From positions 1 through 42,644 of the forward strand of contig JACRCR010000004.1 of assembly GCA_016218925.1 (NCBI GenBank): a stretch of 42,644 nt of DNA. Direction: 5' to 3'. This DNA is from Deltaproteobacteria bacterium. Lineage in GTDB: Bacteria > Desulfobacterota > Binatia > UBA1149 > CAITLU01. The position numbers and the translations under genes were made by a program. Shown here piece by piece: positions 31,991 to 41,322 of the stretch. The first letter of the stretch is position 1. Every line of letters begins with the position of its first letter. Below the pieces are notes generated by a model that saw only the letters and a list, made by a program, of their open reading frames with translations, made no database searches and was not told the DNA's origin.

Positions 31991-32788
31991 TCAGGCCTCG
32001 CGTTCGATCAACGCCGGGGCCGGAAGGCCGCGCGCCTCGACCTGGGCGCGGAAATAGCAGTACAGAACCGCCTGAACCGTCAGGGCCAGCACCTGACACA
32101 CCACTTCGGCGGGCAACAACACCGCGGGTCCGGCCATCCGCGGCAGGTTCGGGACGACTCCGACCAGCAGGACGTAAGGCGTCAGCCGCCAGCGCACGGT
32201 CTGCGTGAGTCTCGTGCTCGCGAGCAGCGGCCACGCCAGGCTCCCGAGCCATGGCGCCTGCGGGACACTCCACAGAGCCTCGGCGATCTGTCCGCGTTCG
32301 TAGAGGATGGCCAGGAACGGAAGGAAGCTGAAGCGCACCGCGAAAACCAGGAAGATCAGGATCGCACCCAGCGCGCTCAACGGAATCTCCGCTACGGTGC
32401 CGCCAAGCGCCAAGCTCACGGCTTTACCCACGGCTACGGCGGGGAGCAGCGCAACGAGCAGTGCCAGGATCCAGTAGGCGAGCAGGACCGGCGCTTTGAG
32501 CAGCAGGTAGCGCCACACTCGTCCCCAGGTCACTTCGCGGGCGGTCGCGGCTGCGGTGAACAACACCGGAGGCAGGGTTGCAGTCAGCAGTGCGGTGGTG
32601 AGGCCGACGAGGGCAGGCAGCACCGGGGCCGGGTCCTCGGTGCCCGGCGGAACGGCGAGCGTTGCGACCGCCAGCAGGGCCGAGAGCGCGACCCACAGCA
32701 CCAGATCGGGTCTGACCAGACGCCAGCCCTGCATCATCTCCGCCGGAAAGGTCGACGTGAGCCAGCGCAGAATCATCTGCAGGAACAT
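31991..32788 (-). CDS. Polytopic membrane protein of unknown function
   Basis: The protein is 265 aa from ATG at 32788; a further upstream start would add sequence lying in the intergenic repeat. About six hydrophobic segments are visible, such as DLVLWVALSALLAVATLAV, PALVGLTTALLTATLPPVLFTAAA, YLLLKAPVLLAYWILALLVA and GAILIFLVFAVRFSFLPFLAI, with a final segment near VVCQVLALTVQAVLYCYF. The overall look is of an inner-membrane YIP1- or DUF975-like protein, but I see no diagnostic motif. It is divergent from the TPR lipoprotein gene and stands alone. Confidence 0.6.
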   Translation of the reverse strand: MFLQMILRWLTSTFPAEMMQGWRLVRPDLVLWVALSALLAVATLAVPPGTEDPAPVLPALVGLTTALLTATLPPVLFTAAATAREVTWGRVWRYLLLKAPVLLAYWILALLVALLPAVAVGKAVSLALGGTVAEIPLSALGAILIFLVFAVRFSFLPFLAILYERGQIAEALWSVPQAPWLGSLAWPLLASTRLTQTVRWRLTPYVLLVGVVPNLPRMAGPAVLLPAEVVCQVLALTVQAVLYCYFRAQVEARGLPAPALIEREA

Positions 32789-32810
32789 TGCGTGAGGCCT
32801 TAACCGGCGT

Positions 32811-32894
32811 GGCTCCCGCGCGCAAGCTTGTCGCCCCCATCGCAGCGTCCAACTCCCCTTGCATTTCGACGGCTCCCGCGCGCAAGCGTGTCGC
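32811..32894. repeat. 60-bp-spaced direct repeat
   Basis: GGCTCCCGCGCGCAAGC followed by (T/G)TGTCGC occurs at 32811-32834 and again at 32871-32894, differing by one base. CAACTCCCC also recurs once after each. It lies in the 172-bp gap between divergent genes and may be an intergenic repeat or part of a regulatory region. Confidence 0.5.
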
Positions 32895-32960
32895 TGCCCC
32901 GGCGTCGCTGCGTCGAATTGTTCCTGCAACTCCCCGCATGGTAGGGTCGGCCTCTTCCTC

Positions 32961-34787
32961 ATGCACGAATTCCTGCCGAAGGCGCCGCGTCCCCTGCGCT
33001 GTCCCGTAGTCTGGCTTGGCATCGCGGCGGTGATCCTGGTCTCGGGTTGCAGCGCCACCGGACGTCGTGTCTCGGTGATGCACGGGCCCGGGCGCCGGGC
33101 TACCGCGTCTTGGGAACTCGGCCAGCAGTTCGCCAAGGCTCCCGGTCTCGACGACAACGACCGTGCGGCGGGCCATTTCCTTGCGGCTCTGGTCGCGCGC
33201 TTCGACGGGGATTACGACACTGCCACGCGCGAGACGATGCGCGCCGTCAGTCTCGATCCGCGCCAGCCCAAGCTGCGCGAGGATCTGGCCACGCTTTATA
33301 TCCGCAGCGGTAGTCTGCGCCGGGCGCTCGAGCACGCGGCCGCGCTGACCACGCTCGAGCCCACCAGCGTCGAATCGCGTTTGCTGGTCGCCAAGCTGCG
33401 GCTCGCTCTGCAGCAGTACGAAGAGGCGGCCACCGAATACCAGAGAGCCCTCGAGTTCGACCGCGAGAACGAGGAAGCGCTGGTGCTGCTCGGAGCCGTC
33501 TACAGCCGTCTTGCGCGTCACGGCGAAGCGGTAGACGTGCTCCAACGTGCCACCGCGCTCAACCCGGACTCGTTCATGGCGAACTTCGGTCTGGGCAAGG
33601 CGTTGGCGGCCTCGGCGAAGTACGACGAGGCACTGAGGGCCTTCCGTCACGCGGCGCGACTCAACCCGTCGATCGCCGAACTCCACCTGCAGATGGGCTT
33701 CGTCTACGAGCGGCTGGGTCTGCGCAAGAAGGCCGTGGAAGCGTTCAACAAGGCCGTCGATTTCAACCCCGGCCTGGAAGCCGCGCGCTCGCAGATAGGT
33801 CCTCTGACCGAAGGCGATCCGCAGATCGAAGCCAAGCTCAGACGCTACGAGAGCCTGGTCGATTTCGACGAGGATCCGCTGGCGACCTGCGCGAAGATCG
33901 GTCTGGTCCACTTCCAGCGCGGCGACTATCTGCGGACCATCCTGGATCTCAACGTGGTGCTGGCGGCGAGGCCCGGCGACGATGAGATCCGCTACTGGCT
34001 CGCACTCGCCTACGACAAGGTGGGCGATCTGGACGGAGCCGCGACCGAACTCGCCGCGATCTCCCCGCGCGCGCCGCGATACGTCGACGCCCGCCTGTTC
34101 CTGAGCAGCGTGCTGGAGGAGCAGGGGCATCCGAACGCGGCCGTCGACGCAGTCCGGCAGATGCTGGAGAATGCGCCCGGCAACGCCGACGGGATGCGCA
34201 GGCTGATCGGGCTCTACCGCGACGGCAAGCACTATGACAAAGCGATCGCGATGGCTCGCACGCTGTCCGACAGCGAACCGAACAACGACGGCTACCTGTA
34301 TGCGCTGGCGTGGCTCTACGACGAGGCCGGAGACAAGCGGAAGGCGATCGATCTGCTGCGGCGCGTGATCGCACTCAACCCCCAGAACGGCGACGCGCTC
34401 AACCACCTCGGGTTCACTTACGCCGAGCGCGGCGAGAATCTGGACGAGGCCGAGAGCCTGATCCGCCGCGCGCTGGCGCTGCATCCCAACAACGGCGCCG
34501 TGATCGACAGCCTCGGCTGGGTCTACTACCAGCGCGGCGACTACAAGAGCGCGGTGCGAGAGCTCGAACGTGCGGCGGAACTGGGCGGCCACGAGCCGGT
34601 CATCGTCGAGCATCTTGCCGACGCCCACCTTCGCATGGGCCGTGACATAGATGCGTTGCGCTCCTACCGCGACGCCGAGGCGCGCACCGAAGACGAAGAG
34701 CAACGCCGCCGGTTGCAAGAAAAGATCGACGGCATCCGCCGCAAGTGGGCCGCGACGCCCGACGAGACCGCCGGTGGGTCTCTCTAG
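32961..34787 (+). CDS. TPR-repeat lipoprotein
   Basis: The protein is 608 aa from ATG at 32961. The signal peptide ends in a lipobox (VSGC, lipid cysteine C30). About 12 or more tetratricopeptide repeats fill the rest, for example EALVLLGAVYSRLARHGEAV, ALNPDSFMANFGLGKALAAS and GDALNHLGFTYAERGENLDE. Such proteins act as periplasmic scaffolds at the outer or inner membrane. It is first in a plus-strand operon and its end overlaps the LolB-like gene by 14 bases. The pairing with a LolB-like lipoprotein suggests envelope assembly (inference). Confidence 0.85.
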   Translation: MHEFLPKAPRPLRCPVVWLGIAAVILVSGCSATGRRVSVMHGPGRRATASWELGQQFAKAPGLDDNDRAAGHFLAALVARFDGDYDTATRETMRAVSLDPRQPKLREDLATLYIRSGSLRRALEHAAALTTLEPTSVESRLLVAKLRLALQQYEEAATEYQRALEFDRENEEALVLLGAVYSRLARHGEAVDVLQRATALNPDSFMANFGLGKALAASAKYDEALRAFRHAARLNPSIAELHLQMGFVYERLGLRKKAVEAFNKAVDFNPGLEAARSQIGPLTEGDPQIEAKLRRYESLVDFDEDPLATCAKIGLVHFQRGDYLRTILDLNVVLAARPGDDEIRYWLALAYDKVGDLDGAATELAAISPRAPRYVDARLFLSSVLEEQGHPNAAVDAVRQMLENAPGNADGMRRLIGLYRDGKHYDKAIAMARTLSDSEPNNDGYLYALAWLYDEAGDKRKAIDLLRRVIALNPQNGDALNHLGFTYAERGENLDEAESLIRRALALHPNNGAVIDSLGWVYYQRGDYKSAVRELERAAELGGHEPVIVEHLADAHLRMGRDIDALRSYRDAEARTEDEEQRRRLQEKIDGIRRKWAATPDETAGGSL

Positions 34788-35613
34788 CAGACCGCGTCCG
34801 GGTTGCGTTGCCGTCGCGTTGTTGGCTTGGCCGCTGGCCTGCTCGGGCCTGACCGCGTGTACGCCGATGGCCTCGGCGCCGGCGCGGCCCTCGCTCGGGG
34901 CTCGGGCGGTTCCGACCTCGGCCCAGATCGTCGAAATGCTTGCGCGGCGCGACCGCAGACTCGCTTCCTTCCGCGCCGAGGCCAAGCTCGACTACAGCAG
35001 TCCCACCCAGCATTTCCGTTCCTCACAGGTGATCGCGGTGCGTGCGCCCGACAGCATTCGCATCGACGTCATGAATCCGTTCGGCGTCAGCTACACGGTG
35101 GCCACCGATGGCCAGCGACTCGCCGCCTTCGATCGCCGCAAGAAGGTCTACTACGAAGGCACGGCCACCCCGGAGAACGTTCGCCACTACACCGGCGTGC
35201 CGCTGTCGCCCACCGAGTTGGCGGGCCTCGTTCGCGGACTTCCGCCGCTACTCGGCACCGACAGGGCCGGCACAGTCGAGCGGGTCGAGGGCGCATGGCT
35301 GTGGCGCCGCAGCCTTCCGCGCGGCGGCAGCGTCGAACTGTGGCTCGACTTCGAGAACTGGGAGCCGCTGCGGATGCGTGTGGTCGACGCCGGCAGCGGC
35401 CACGACGTCGAAGCGACTTTCGACGACTACCGGGATCTCGACGGAGTAAGGGTCGCACACGGCATGGCGGTATCGTTCGGTGACGGAGGCAAGCTCGAGT
35501 TGTCGTACAAGAACGTGTCGCGCAAGGCGGACCTCGCGCCGGATGCGTTTCGCATCCAGCGGCCCGAGCAGGCCACGGTCGTCGACATGGACAAGGAAGG
35601 CGCCGGTGGCTGA
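34774..35613 (+). CDS. LolB-like / DUF4292 outer-membrane lipoprotein
   Basis: The protein is 279 aa from GTG at 34774, chosen because it gives a signal peptide with lipobox LTAC (C29). The mature part has the beta-rich pattern of LolB/LolA-fold proteins: ASFRAEAKLDYSSPTQHFRSSQVIAVRAPDSIRIDVMNPFGVSYTVATDGQRLAAFDRRKKVYYEG, then VELWLDFENWEPLRMRVVD and LELSYKNVSRKADLAPDAF. This resembles DUF4292 proteins thought to carry lipoproteins to the outer membrane. It overlaps the TPR gene by 14 bases and the peptide-binding gene by 8. Confidence 0.72.
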   Translation: MGLSSRPRPGCVAVALLAWPLACSGLTACTPMASAPARPSLGARAVPTSAQIVEMLARRDRRLASFRAEAKLDYSSPTQHFRSSQVIAVRAPDSIRIDVMNPFGVSYTVATDGQRLAAFDRRKKVYYEGTATPENVRHYTGVPLSPTELAGLVRGLPPLLGTDRAGTVERVEGAWLWRRSLPRGGSVELWLDFENWEPLRMRVVDAGSGHDVEATFDDYRDLDGVRVAHGMAVSFGDGGKLELSYKNVSRKADLAPDAFRIQRPEQATVVDMDKEGAGG

Positions 35614-37315
35614 GCGCGCGACGGCGGTGTCGAGGCTCGCGGCGATCACACCGGCGCTCGCCGCTCTGGTCGCGGCAGCGTCGCTGCTGCTGCACGGCTG
35701 CGGCGACGGATCCGACGGCGACAATGCGCAGCGCGACGATCCACAGTCGCCGGCTGCCAGCGCTGCCGGCGCGGACCCGGCACCGGCCTACGGCGACGCG
35801 ATCGTCTTCGGCACCATCGGTGACGGCTCCACGCTGATCCCGATGCTGGCCTCCGACAGTTCCTCGCACGAATACGCGAGCCACCTGTTCGACGGCCTGC
35901 TCGAGTACGACAAGACCCTCAGCCACCTCGAGCCGCGGCTGGCCCGGAGCTGGGAGGTCTCGCCCGACGGCCTCCAGATCACCTTCCATCTGCGTCGCGA
36001 CGTCCACTGGACCGACGGCGTGGCGTTCACCGCGCGCGACGTCCAGTTCGCGTTCGACACGATTCGCGACCCGAAAACGATGACCGCCTACGCCGAGGAC
36101 TACAAGCAGGTGCAGCGCTTCGAGCTGCTCGGCGACTACGACTTCCGCGTCACCTACGAGAAACCGTTCGCGCCGGCGCTGGCCTCGTGGAACTCGATGA
36201 TGGTGCTGCCGCGCCATCTGCTCGAGGGCAAGGACATCAACGAGACCGATTTCTCGCAGCACCCGGTCGGTCTGGGCTCCCACGTCTTCGAGTCCTGGGA
36301 GCGCAACACCCGCTTCACGCTGCGGGCCAACCCCGAGTACTATCGTGGCCGGCCTCACATCGAGCAGGTCGTCTATCGAGTGATCCCGGACGAATCGACC
36401 CAGTTTCTCGAACTGAAGTCCGGCGGCCTCGACATGATGGGGCTCACCCCGCTGCAGTTCCGCCGCCAGACCTCTTCGCAGACTTTCGACCGCGGTTTTC
36501 GCAAGTACCGCTACGTTTCCAACAGCTACACGTACATGGGCTACAACCTGGACAACCCGTTGTTCCAGGACGTGCGCGTGAGGCGGGCCTTCACCCACGC
36601 GATCAACAAGCAGGAGATCGTCGACGTGGTGCTGTTCGGGCTCGGCCGGGCCGCCGAAGGACCCTATCGACCGGGAACCACGTGGCTCAACAAGAACCTC
36701 AGGCCCTACGGATTCGATCCCGCCAAGGCCAAGGCCCTGCTGGCCGAGGCCGGCTGGCGCGACAGCGACGGCGACGGAATCCTCGACAAGGACGGCCAGC
36801 CTTTCTCGTTCAAGATCCTGACCAACCAGGGCAACGACCAGCGCCTGAAGACCGCCACCGTGATCCAGAAGCGGCTGCGCGACATCGGGGTCGACGTCGC
36901 GGTGCGTGTGGTCGAGTGGTCCGCCTTCATCAACGACTTCATCGACAAGCGCCGCTTCGACGTCATCGTGCTGGGCTGGAGCCTGTCGCTGGACCCCGAT
37001 CAGTACGACATCTGGCACTCGTCCAAGACCGGCTACAAACAGTTCAACTTCGTCGGGTTCAAGAACGCCGAAGTCGACGAACTGCTGGAGAAGGGCCGCC
37101 GCACCTTCGACGAGGACGAGCGCCGCCGCATCTACGACCGCGTGCAGGAGATCCTGGTCGAGCAGCAGCCCTACACCTTCCTGTACGTGCCCGACTCGCT
37201 GCCGATCGTGGCTTCGCGCTTCCACGGGATCGAAGAGGCCCCGGCGGGTATTTCGTGGAACTTCCCGCAGTGGTACGTGCCGACCGCGTTGCAGAAGTAT
37301 ACGATCGCGCCCTGA
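35606..37315 (+). CDS. dppA: Peptide ABC transporter substrate-binding lipoprotein
   Basis: The protein is 569 aa from GTG at 35606, with AAGGAAGG upstream and an 8-base overlap with the previous gene. The lipobox LHGC gives lipid C32, so the protein is membrane-anchored. The mature domain is SBP_bac_5: [69 protein letters not shown] and [27 protein letters not shown]. It captures oligopeptides or similar ligands for the permeases that follow. Ligand specificity is not readable. Confidence 0.9.
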   Translation: MAERATAVSRLAAITPALAALVAAASLLLHGCGDGSDGDNAQRDDPQSPAASAAGADPAPAYGDAIVFGTIGDGSTLIPMLASDSSSHEYASHLFDGLLEYDKTLSHLEPRLARSWEVSPDGLQITFHLRRDVHWTDGVAFTARDVQFAFDTIRDPKTMTAYAEDYKQVQRFELLGDYDFRVTYEKPFAPALASWNSMMVLPRHLLEGKDINETDFSQHPVGLGSHVFESWERNTRFTLRANPEYYRGRPHIEQVVYRVIPDESTQFLELKSGGLDMMGLTPLQFRRQTSSQTFDRGFRKYRYVSNSYTYMGYNLDNPLFQDVRVRRAFTHAINKQEIVDVVLFGLGRAAEGPYRPGTTWLNKNLRPYGFDPAKAKALLAEAGWRDSDGDGILDKDGQPFSFKILTNQGNDQRLKTATVIQKRLRDIGVDVAVRVVEWSAFINDFIDKRRFDVIVLGWSLSLDPDQYDIWHSSKTGYKQFNFVGFKNAEVDELLEKGRRTFDEDERRRIYDRVQEILVEQQPYTFLYVPDSLPIVASRFHGIEEAPAGISWNFPQWYVPTALQKYTIAP

Positions 37316-37328
37316 GCAAGCGCCGACG

Positions 37329-38303
37329 ATGCTGTCCTACCTCGCCAAACGCCTGGCCGGTTTCGTGCCGCTGCTGCTCGGGATCAGCTTCGTGTCGTTC
37401 CTGGTGATGGCGATGGCACCGGGAACGCCGGTCGATCTGATGACCGACCTCAACCCGAAGGCGAGCCCGGAAGCCAGGGAGAGACTCGAAAAGTTCTACG
37501 GTCTGGATCAGCCGCTCTACGTGCAGTACGGGTTGTGGCTGGGACGCATCGTGCAGGGCGATCTCGGCACCTCGTTCTCGCGAGATCGCCGTCCGGTGCT
37601 CGACAAGATCGCCGAAGCGCTGCCGATCACGCTGTTCCTGAACGTACTCGACCTTGCGCTGATCCTCGGCCTGGCCATCCCGATCGGCATCTATTCGGCG
37701 GCGCGCCAGTACTCGCTGGTGGATCGTGCCACGACGGTCTTCGTCTTCATCGGGTTTGCGATGCCGAGCTTCTGGGTGGCGCTGCTGGCGATGATGCTGT
37801 TCGGCGAGCAGCTCGGGTGGCTGCCGATCTCGGGGCTTCGCTCTCTCGACTACGATTCGATGAGCGCGCTCGGCCAGATCGGCGACCGCGTTCGCCACCT
37901 GATCCTGCCGGTGGGGATAGCAGCACTGACCGGGCTGGCCGGCCTGTCGCGCTATATGCGCTCGAGCATGCTCGAAGTGCTGCGCCAGGATTATATCCAG
38001 ACGGCGCGGGCCAAGGGCCTGTCCGAAACCGTGGTGGTGTACCGTCACGCGCTACGCAACGCGCTGCTTCCGGTGGTCACGATCCTGGGACTGTCGATCC
38101 CGGGTCTGATCGGCGGATCGGTGATCGCCGAGACCATCTTCGCGATCCCCGGCATGGGCCGCCTGTTCTACACCAGCGTGTTGATGCGCGACTATCCGGT
38201 GGTGATGGGCATTACGCTGATCGGCGCGGTGCTGACGCTGCTGGGCAACCTGCTGGCCGATCTGATGTACGTGGCGGTCGACCCGCGCCTGAGGAAACGC
38301 TGA
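37329..38303 (+). CDS. dppB: Peptide ABC transporter permease, DppB/OppB type
   Basis: The protein is 324 aa from ATG at 37329, 13 bases after the binding protein. It has a single N-terminal helix ([22 protein letters not shown]), the [25 protein letters not shown] loop and [14 protein letters not shown], all typical of OppB/DppB. The EAA coupling loop is [34 protein letters not shown]. Its TGA overlaps the ATG of the next permease by one base. Confidence 0.92.
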   Translation: MLSYLAKRLAGFVPLLLGISFVSFLVMAMAPGTPVDLMTDLNPKASPEARERLEKFYGLDQPLYVQYGLWLGRIVQGDLGTSFSRDRRPVLDKIAEALPITLFLNVLDLALILGLAIPIGIYSAARQYSLVDRATTVFVFIGFAMPSFWVALLAMMLFGEQLGWLPISGLRSLDYDSMSALGQIGDRVRHLILPVGIAALTGLAGLSRYMRSSMLEVLRQDYIQTARAKGLSETVVVYRHALRNALLPVVTILGLSIPGLIGGSVIAETIFAIPGMGRLFYTSVLMRDYPVVMGITLIGAVLTLLGNLLADLMYVAVDPRLRKR

Positions 38304-39127
38304 TGCTGCGGCGTCTGCTGCGCAATCCGCTCGCGGCGGCCGGAGGCCTGATCGTGCTGGCGCTGTTCGCGGCGGCCGCGGGGGCGCCGTGGCTGGCACC
38401 GTACGATCCGAGCGATTTCGATGCGGCCTACGTGCTCGACGGCCCTAGCGTCCGGCACCTGCTGGGGACCGACGGTCTGGGCCGCGACGTGCTGAGCCGC
38501 ATGCTGTTCGGCGCGCGGGTCTCGCTGATGGTCGGTTTCGTCTCGGTCGGAATCGCCAGCCTGGTGGGAGTGACGCTCGGCGCCGTGGCCGGCTACTTCC
38601 GCGGCGTGGTCGACACCGTGCTGATGCGCTTCGTCGACGTGATGCTGACCTTCCCGACCTTCTTCCTGATCCTGGCGGTGATCGCCTACCTGGACGCCAG
38701 CATCTGGAACATCATGCTGGTGATCGGTCTGACCTCGTGGATGGGCGTGTGCCGGCTGGTGCGCGCCGAAGTGCTGAGCCTTCGCGAGCGCGACTTCCTG
38801 GTCGCGGCGGAGGCACTGGGCATGAAGCCGTCGCGGGTGATCCTGCGCCACGCGCTGCCCAACGCGATGGCGCCGGTGTTCGTCGCCGGCATCCTCGGCG
38901 TGGCCGGCGCGATCCTGGTCGAAAGTGCGCTGTCGTTCCTCGGCATCGGCGTGCAGCCGCCGCAGCCGAGCTGGGGCAACATCCTGACCGAGGGCAAGAG
39001 CACGCTCGGCGTGGCCTGGTGGCTGTCGGTGTGTCCTGGCCTGGCGATATTGATCACCGTGCTCGGCTACAATCTGCTCGGCGAGGGCCTGCGCGACGTG
39101 CTCGACCCGCGACTGAGGGCAAGGTGA
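38303..39127 (+). CDS. dppC: Peptide ABC transporter permease, DppC/OppC type
   Basis: The protein is 274 aa from ATG at 38303. [27 protein letters not shown] is the DppC signature. The EAA loop is [41 protein letters not shown], followed by [10 protein letters not shown] and [25 protein letters not shown]. It forms the heterodimeric channel with DppB. Its TGA overlaps the first ATPase gene start by four bases. Confidence 0.93.
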   Translation: MLRRLLRNPLAAAGGLIVLALFAAAAGAPWLAPYDPSDFDAAYVLDGPSVRHLLGTDGLGRDVLSRMLFGARVSLMVGFVSVGIASLVGVTLGAVAGYFRGVVDTVLMRFVDVMLTFPTFFLILAVIAYLDASIWNIMLVIGLTSWMGVCRLVRAEVLSLRERDFLVAAEALGMKPSRVILRHALPNAMAPVFVAGILGVAGAILVESALSFLGIGVQPPQPSWGNILTEGKSTLGVAWWLSVCPGLAILITVLGYNLLGEGLRDVLDPRLRAR

Positions 39128-39162
39128 GCAAGGTGAGCACGGTGAGCGATGTGAGCGATGTG
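39124..39162 (+). repeat. 9-bp GTGAGC tandem ladder at the dppD start
   Basis: GTG codons stand at 39124, 39133, 39142, 39151 and 39160, mostly in the unit GTGAGC(A/G)A(G/T) or a close variant. The predicted N-terminus is [13 protein letters not shown]. The array overlaps the dppC stop and is in frame for dppD. Confidence 0.7.
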
Positions 39163-40161
39163 CGCGGCACCAACGGCAAGCGCCTGCTCGACGTTCGCGG
39201 ACTCGCGACCGCGTTCGACACCAGCGAGGGCATCGTGCGCGCCGTGGATGGCGTCGACTTCCATGTCGGCGAAGGCGAGACGGTGGCGCTGGTCGGCGAG
39301 TCCGGCTGCGGCAAGAGCGTCACGGCACTGTCTATCCTGCGGCTGGTGCAGGCGCCCGCCGGTCGCATCGTCGCCGGTCGCATCGAATTGGCCGGCGTCA
39401 ACCTGCTGGAGCTTCCCGAGGCCGAGATGCGCAAGGTGCGCGGCGCGAAGATCGCTATGATCTTCCAGGAGCCGATGACCTCGCTCAATCCGGTGCTGAC
39501 GGTGGGCTACCAGATTGCCGAAGCGGTGCGGTTGCACCGAGGCCTTTCCAAGCGCGAAGCGTGGAAGGAGGCAGTGCGGGTGCTCGACCTGGTCGAGATC
39601 CCCGACGCGGCCGAGCGCGCGGCCGGCTATCCGCACCAACTGAGCGGCGGCATGCGCCAGCGCGTGATGATCGCGATGGCGCTCTCATGCGATCCGCGCC
39701 TGCTGATCGCCGACGAGCCGACCACGGCGCTTGACGTAACCATCCAGGCGCAGATCCTGGAGCTGCTCGATTCGCTGCGCGCCAGACTCGGCATGGCGCT
39801 GTTGCTGATCACCCACGACCTCGGCGTGGTGGCCGAGCGCGCCGAGCGCGTGCTGGTGATGTACGCGGGGCGCGTGATCGAAGAGGGACCGGTGGATCGG
39901 GTGTTCGCCGAGCCCCACCATCCATATACACGGGGGCTGCTGCGTTCGGTGCCGCGCCTGGGTCGTGAGCGCGCGCCGCTGGCAACCATCCCTGGCGTGG
40001 TTCCAAAACTCAACGCATTGCCGGCCGGCTGCCGCTTCCGCGACCGCTGCGACGCGGCGGTCGCCGAGTGCGCCAGTGTGGACCCGGCGCTGGAGCCGCT
40101 CGGCGAGGGGCGCCGCGTGGCCTGCATCGTGGCCACGCGACGCGGAGGACTGGAATCGTGA
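39124..40161 (+). CDS. dppD: Peptide ABC transporter ATPase, DppD/OppD type
   Basis: The protein is 345 aa from GTG at 39124, supported by GAGGGCAAG upstream and the GTGA overlap with dppC. Four more in-frame GTG codons follow at nine-base steps, so the start may vary. Walker A is GESGCGKS, Q-loop [12 protein letters not shown], signature LSGGMRQRV, Walker [13 protein letters not shown] and H-loop LLITHDLG. The C-terminus has the cysteine cluster [15 protein letters not shown]...C seen in oligopeptide importer ATPases that may bind an Fe-S cluster. Confidence 0.92.
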   Translation: MSKVSTVSDVSDVRGTNGKRLLDVRGLATAFDTSEGIVRAVDGVDFHVGEGETVALVGESGCGKSVTALSILRLVQAPAGRIVAGRIELAGVNLLELPEAEMRKVRGAKIAMIFQEPMTSLNPVLTVGYQIAEAVRLHRGLSKREAWKEAVRVLDLVEIPDAAERAAGYPHQLSGGMRQRVMIAMALSCDPRLLIADEPTTALDVTIQAQILELLDSLRARLGMALLLITHDLGVVAERAERVLVMYAGRVIEEGPVDRVFAEPHHPYTRGLLRSVPRLGRERAPLATIPGVVPKLNALPAGCRFRDRCDAAVAECASVDPALEPLGEGRRVACIVATRRGGLES

Positions 40162-41282
40162 GTGCTGGAAGCACGAACGCTCCGATGGCAAGTGCTGGAA
40201 GCACGAACGCTCCGATGGCGAGCGCGGGAGGCACGAACGCGCCGATGGCGAGTGCTGCCGCCAGCCCGCTGCTGCGCGCCGTTGGCCTCACCAAGACGTT
40301 TCGCGTCGCAGGCCGCCTGTTCGGCGGCGATCGCAGCGTTCACGCGGTTACCGACGTCAATCTGGAATTCGGCGCCGGCCGCACCATCGGCATCGTCGGC
40401 GAGTCGGGCTGCGGCAAGTCCACCCTCGGCCGCCTGCTGCTGCGTCTTCTCCTGCCGACCGCGGGACGCGTCGAGTTCGACGGCACCGACCTGGCCACGC
40501 TCTCCCCGCGCGACCTGCGCGCCGCACGCCGTCACATGCAGATCGTCTTCCAGGATCCCTATGCTTCGCTGAATCCGCGGATGAAGATCGGCCGCATCGT
40601 CGGCGAGGGACTCGAAGTGCACGGCGTGGCCAGCGGCAAGGCGGCCCGCGAACAGGTGCTCGAGCTGATGGCGCGCGTCGGTCTGACCGCCGACGCCTAC
40701 GACCGCTATCCGCACGAGTTCAGCGGCGGCCAGCGCCAGCGCGTTGGCATCGCCCGGGCCCTGGCGCTCTCCCCGCGCTTCATCGTGGCCGACGAGCCGG
40801 TATCGGCGCTGGACGTTTCGATCGGAGCCCAGATCCTCAACCTGCTGCTGGAGCTGCAAGACGAGCGCGGCCTGGCCTATGCGTTCATCTCGCACGACCT
40901 GCGCGTGGTCGAGCACGTCAGCCACCAAGTCGCCGTGATGTACCTCGGTCGCATCGTCGAACTCGCACCCGCCCGCGAGATCTACACCGGTGCGCGTCAT
41001 CCCTATACGCAGGCCCTGCTGTCGGCGGTGCCCACGGTAGACGGCAAGGATCGCAGGCAGCGTGTCGTACTGGGCGGCGACGTGCCGAGTCCGCTCGACC
41101 CGCCCAGTGGCTGCGCGTTCCATCCGCGCTGCCCGATCGCGGTCGCGCGTTGCCGCGTCGAAGCACCGCAACTCGTCAGCGACGGTGGGCATCGCACGGC
41201 CTGTCACCTGGTCGGCGACGGCAACCCATCGGCTGGGGGCGACGTGCCGCCACCGGTGCGGCACGATCCTGCGCCAGCGTGA
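40158..41282 (+). CDS. dppF: Peptide ABC transporter ATPase, DppF/OppF type
   Basis: The protein is 374 aa from GTG at 40158, overlapping dppD by four bases (GTGA). The first 35 residues are a three-copy repeat of [10 protein letters not shown] type and are not part of the ATPase fold, which begins at [13 protein letters not shown]. Walker A is GESGCGKS, signature [15 protein letters not shown], Walker [14 protein letters not shown]-loop [13 protein letters not shown]. The C-terminus has the cysteine cluster [16 protein letters not shown] later ATG inside the repeat could also start the protein. It is the second nucleotide-binding subunit with DppD. Confidence 0.9.
   Translation: MSAGSTNAPMASAGSTNAPMASAGGTNAPMASAAASPLLRAVGLTKTFRVAGRLFGGDRSVHAVTDVNLEFGAGRTIGIVGESGCGKSTLGRLLLRLLLPTAGRVEFDGTDLATLSPRDLRAARRHMQIVFQDPYASLNPRMKIGRIVGEGLEVHGVASGKAAREQVLELMARVGLTADAYDRYPHEFSGGQRQRVGIARALALSPRFIVADEPVSALDVSIGAQILNLLLELQDERGLAYAFISHDLRVVEHVSHQVAVMYLGRIVELAPAREIYTGARHPYTQALLSAVPTVDGKDRRQRVVLGGDVPSPLDPPSGCAFHPRCPIAVARCRVEAPQLVSDGGHRTACHLVGDGNPSAGGDVPPPVRHDPAPA
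40161..40250 (+). repeat. 30-bp tandem repeat, three copies, at the dppF start
   Basis: Units at 40161-40190 and 40191-40220 differ by one base; the third (40221-40250) has a few more changes. The unit begins AGTGCTGGAAGCACGAAC and encodes [10 protein letters not shown]. Being 30 bp, gain or loss of a unit would keep the reading frame. Confidence 0.85.
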
Positions 41283-41322
41283 ACCGCGCGCGCCGCAAGT
41301 CCGGGCGAGGGACCGCGACGCC

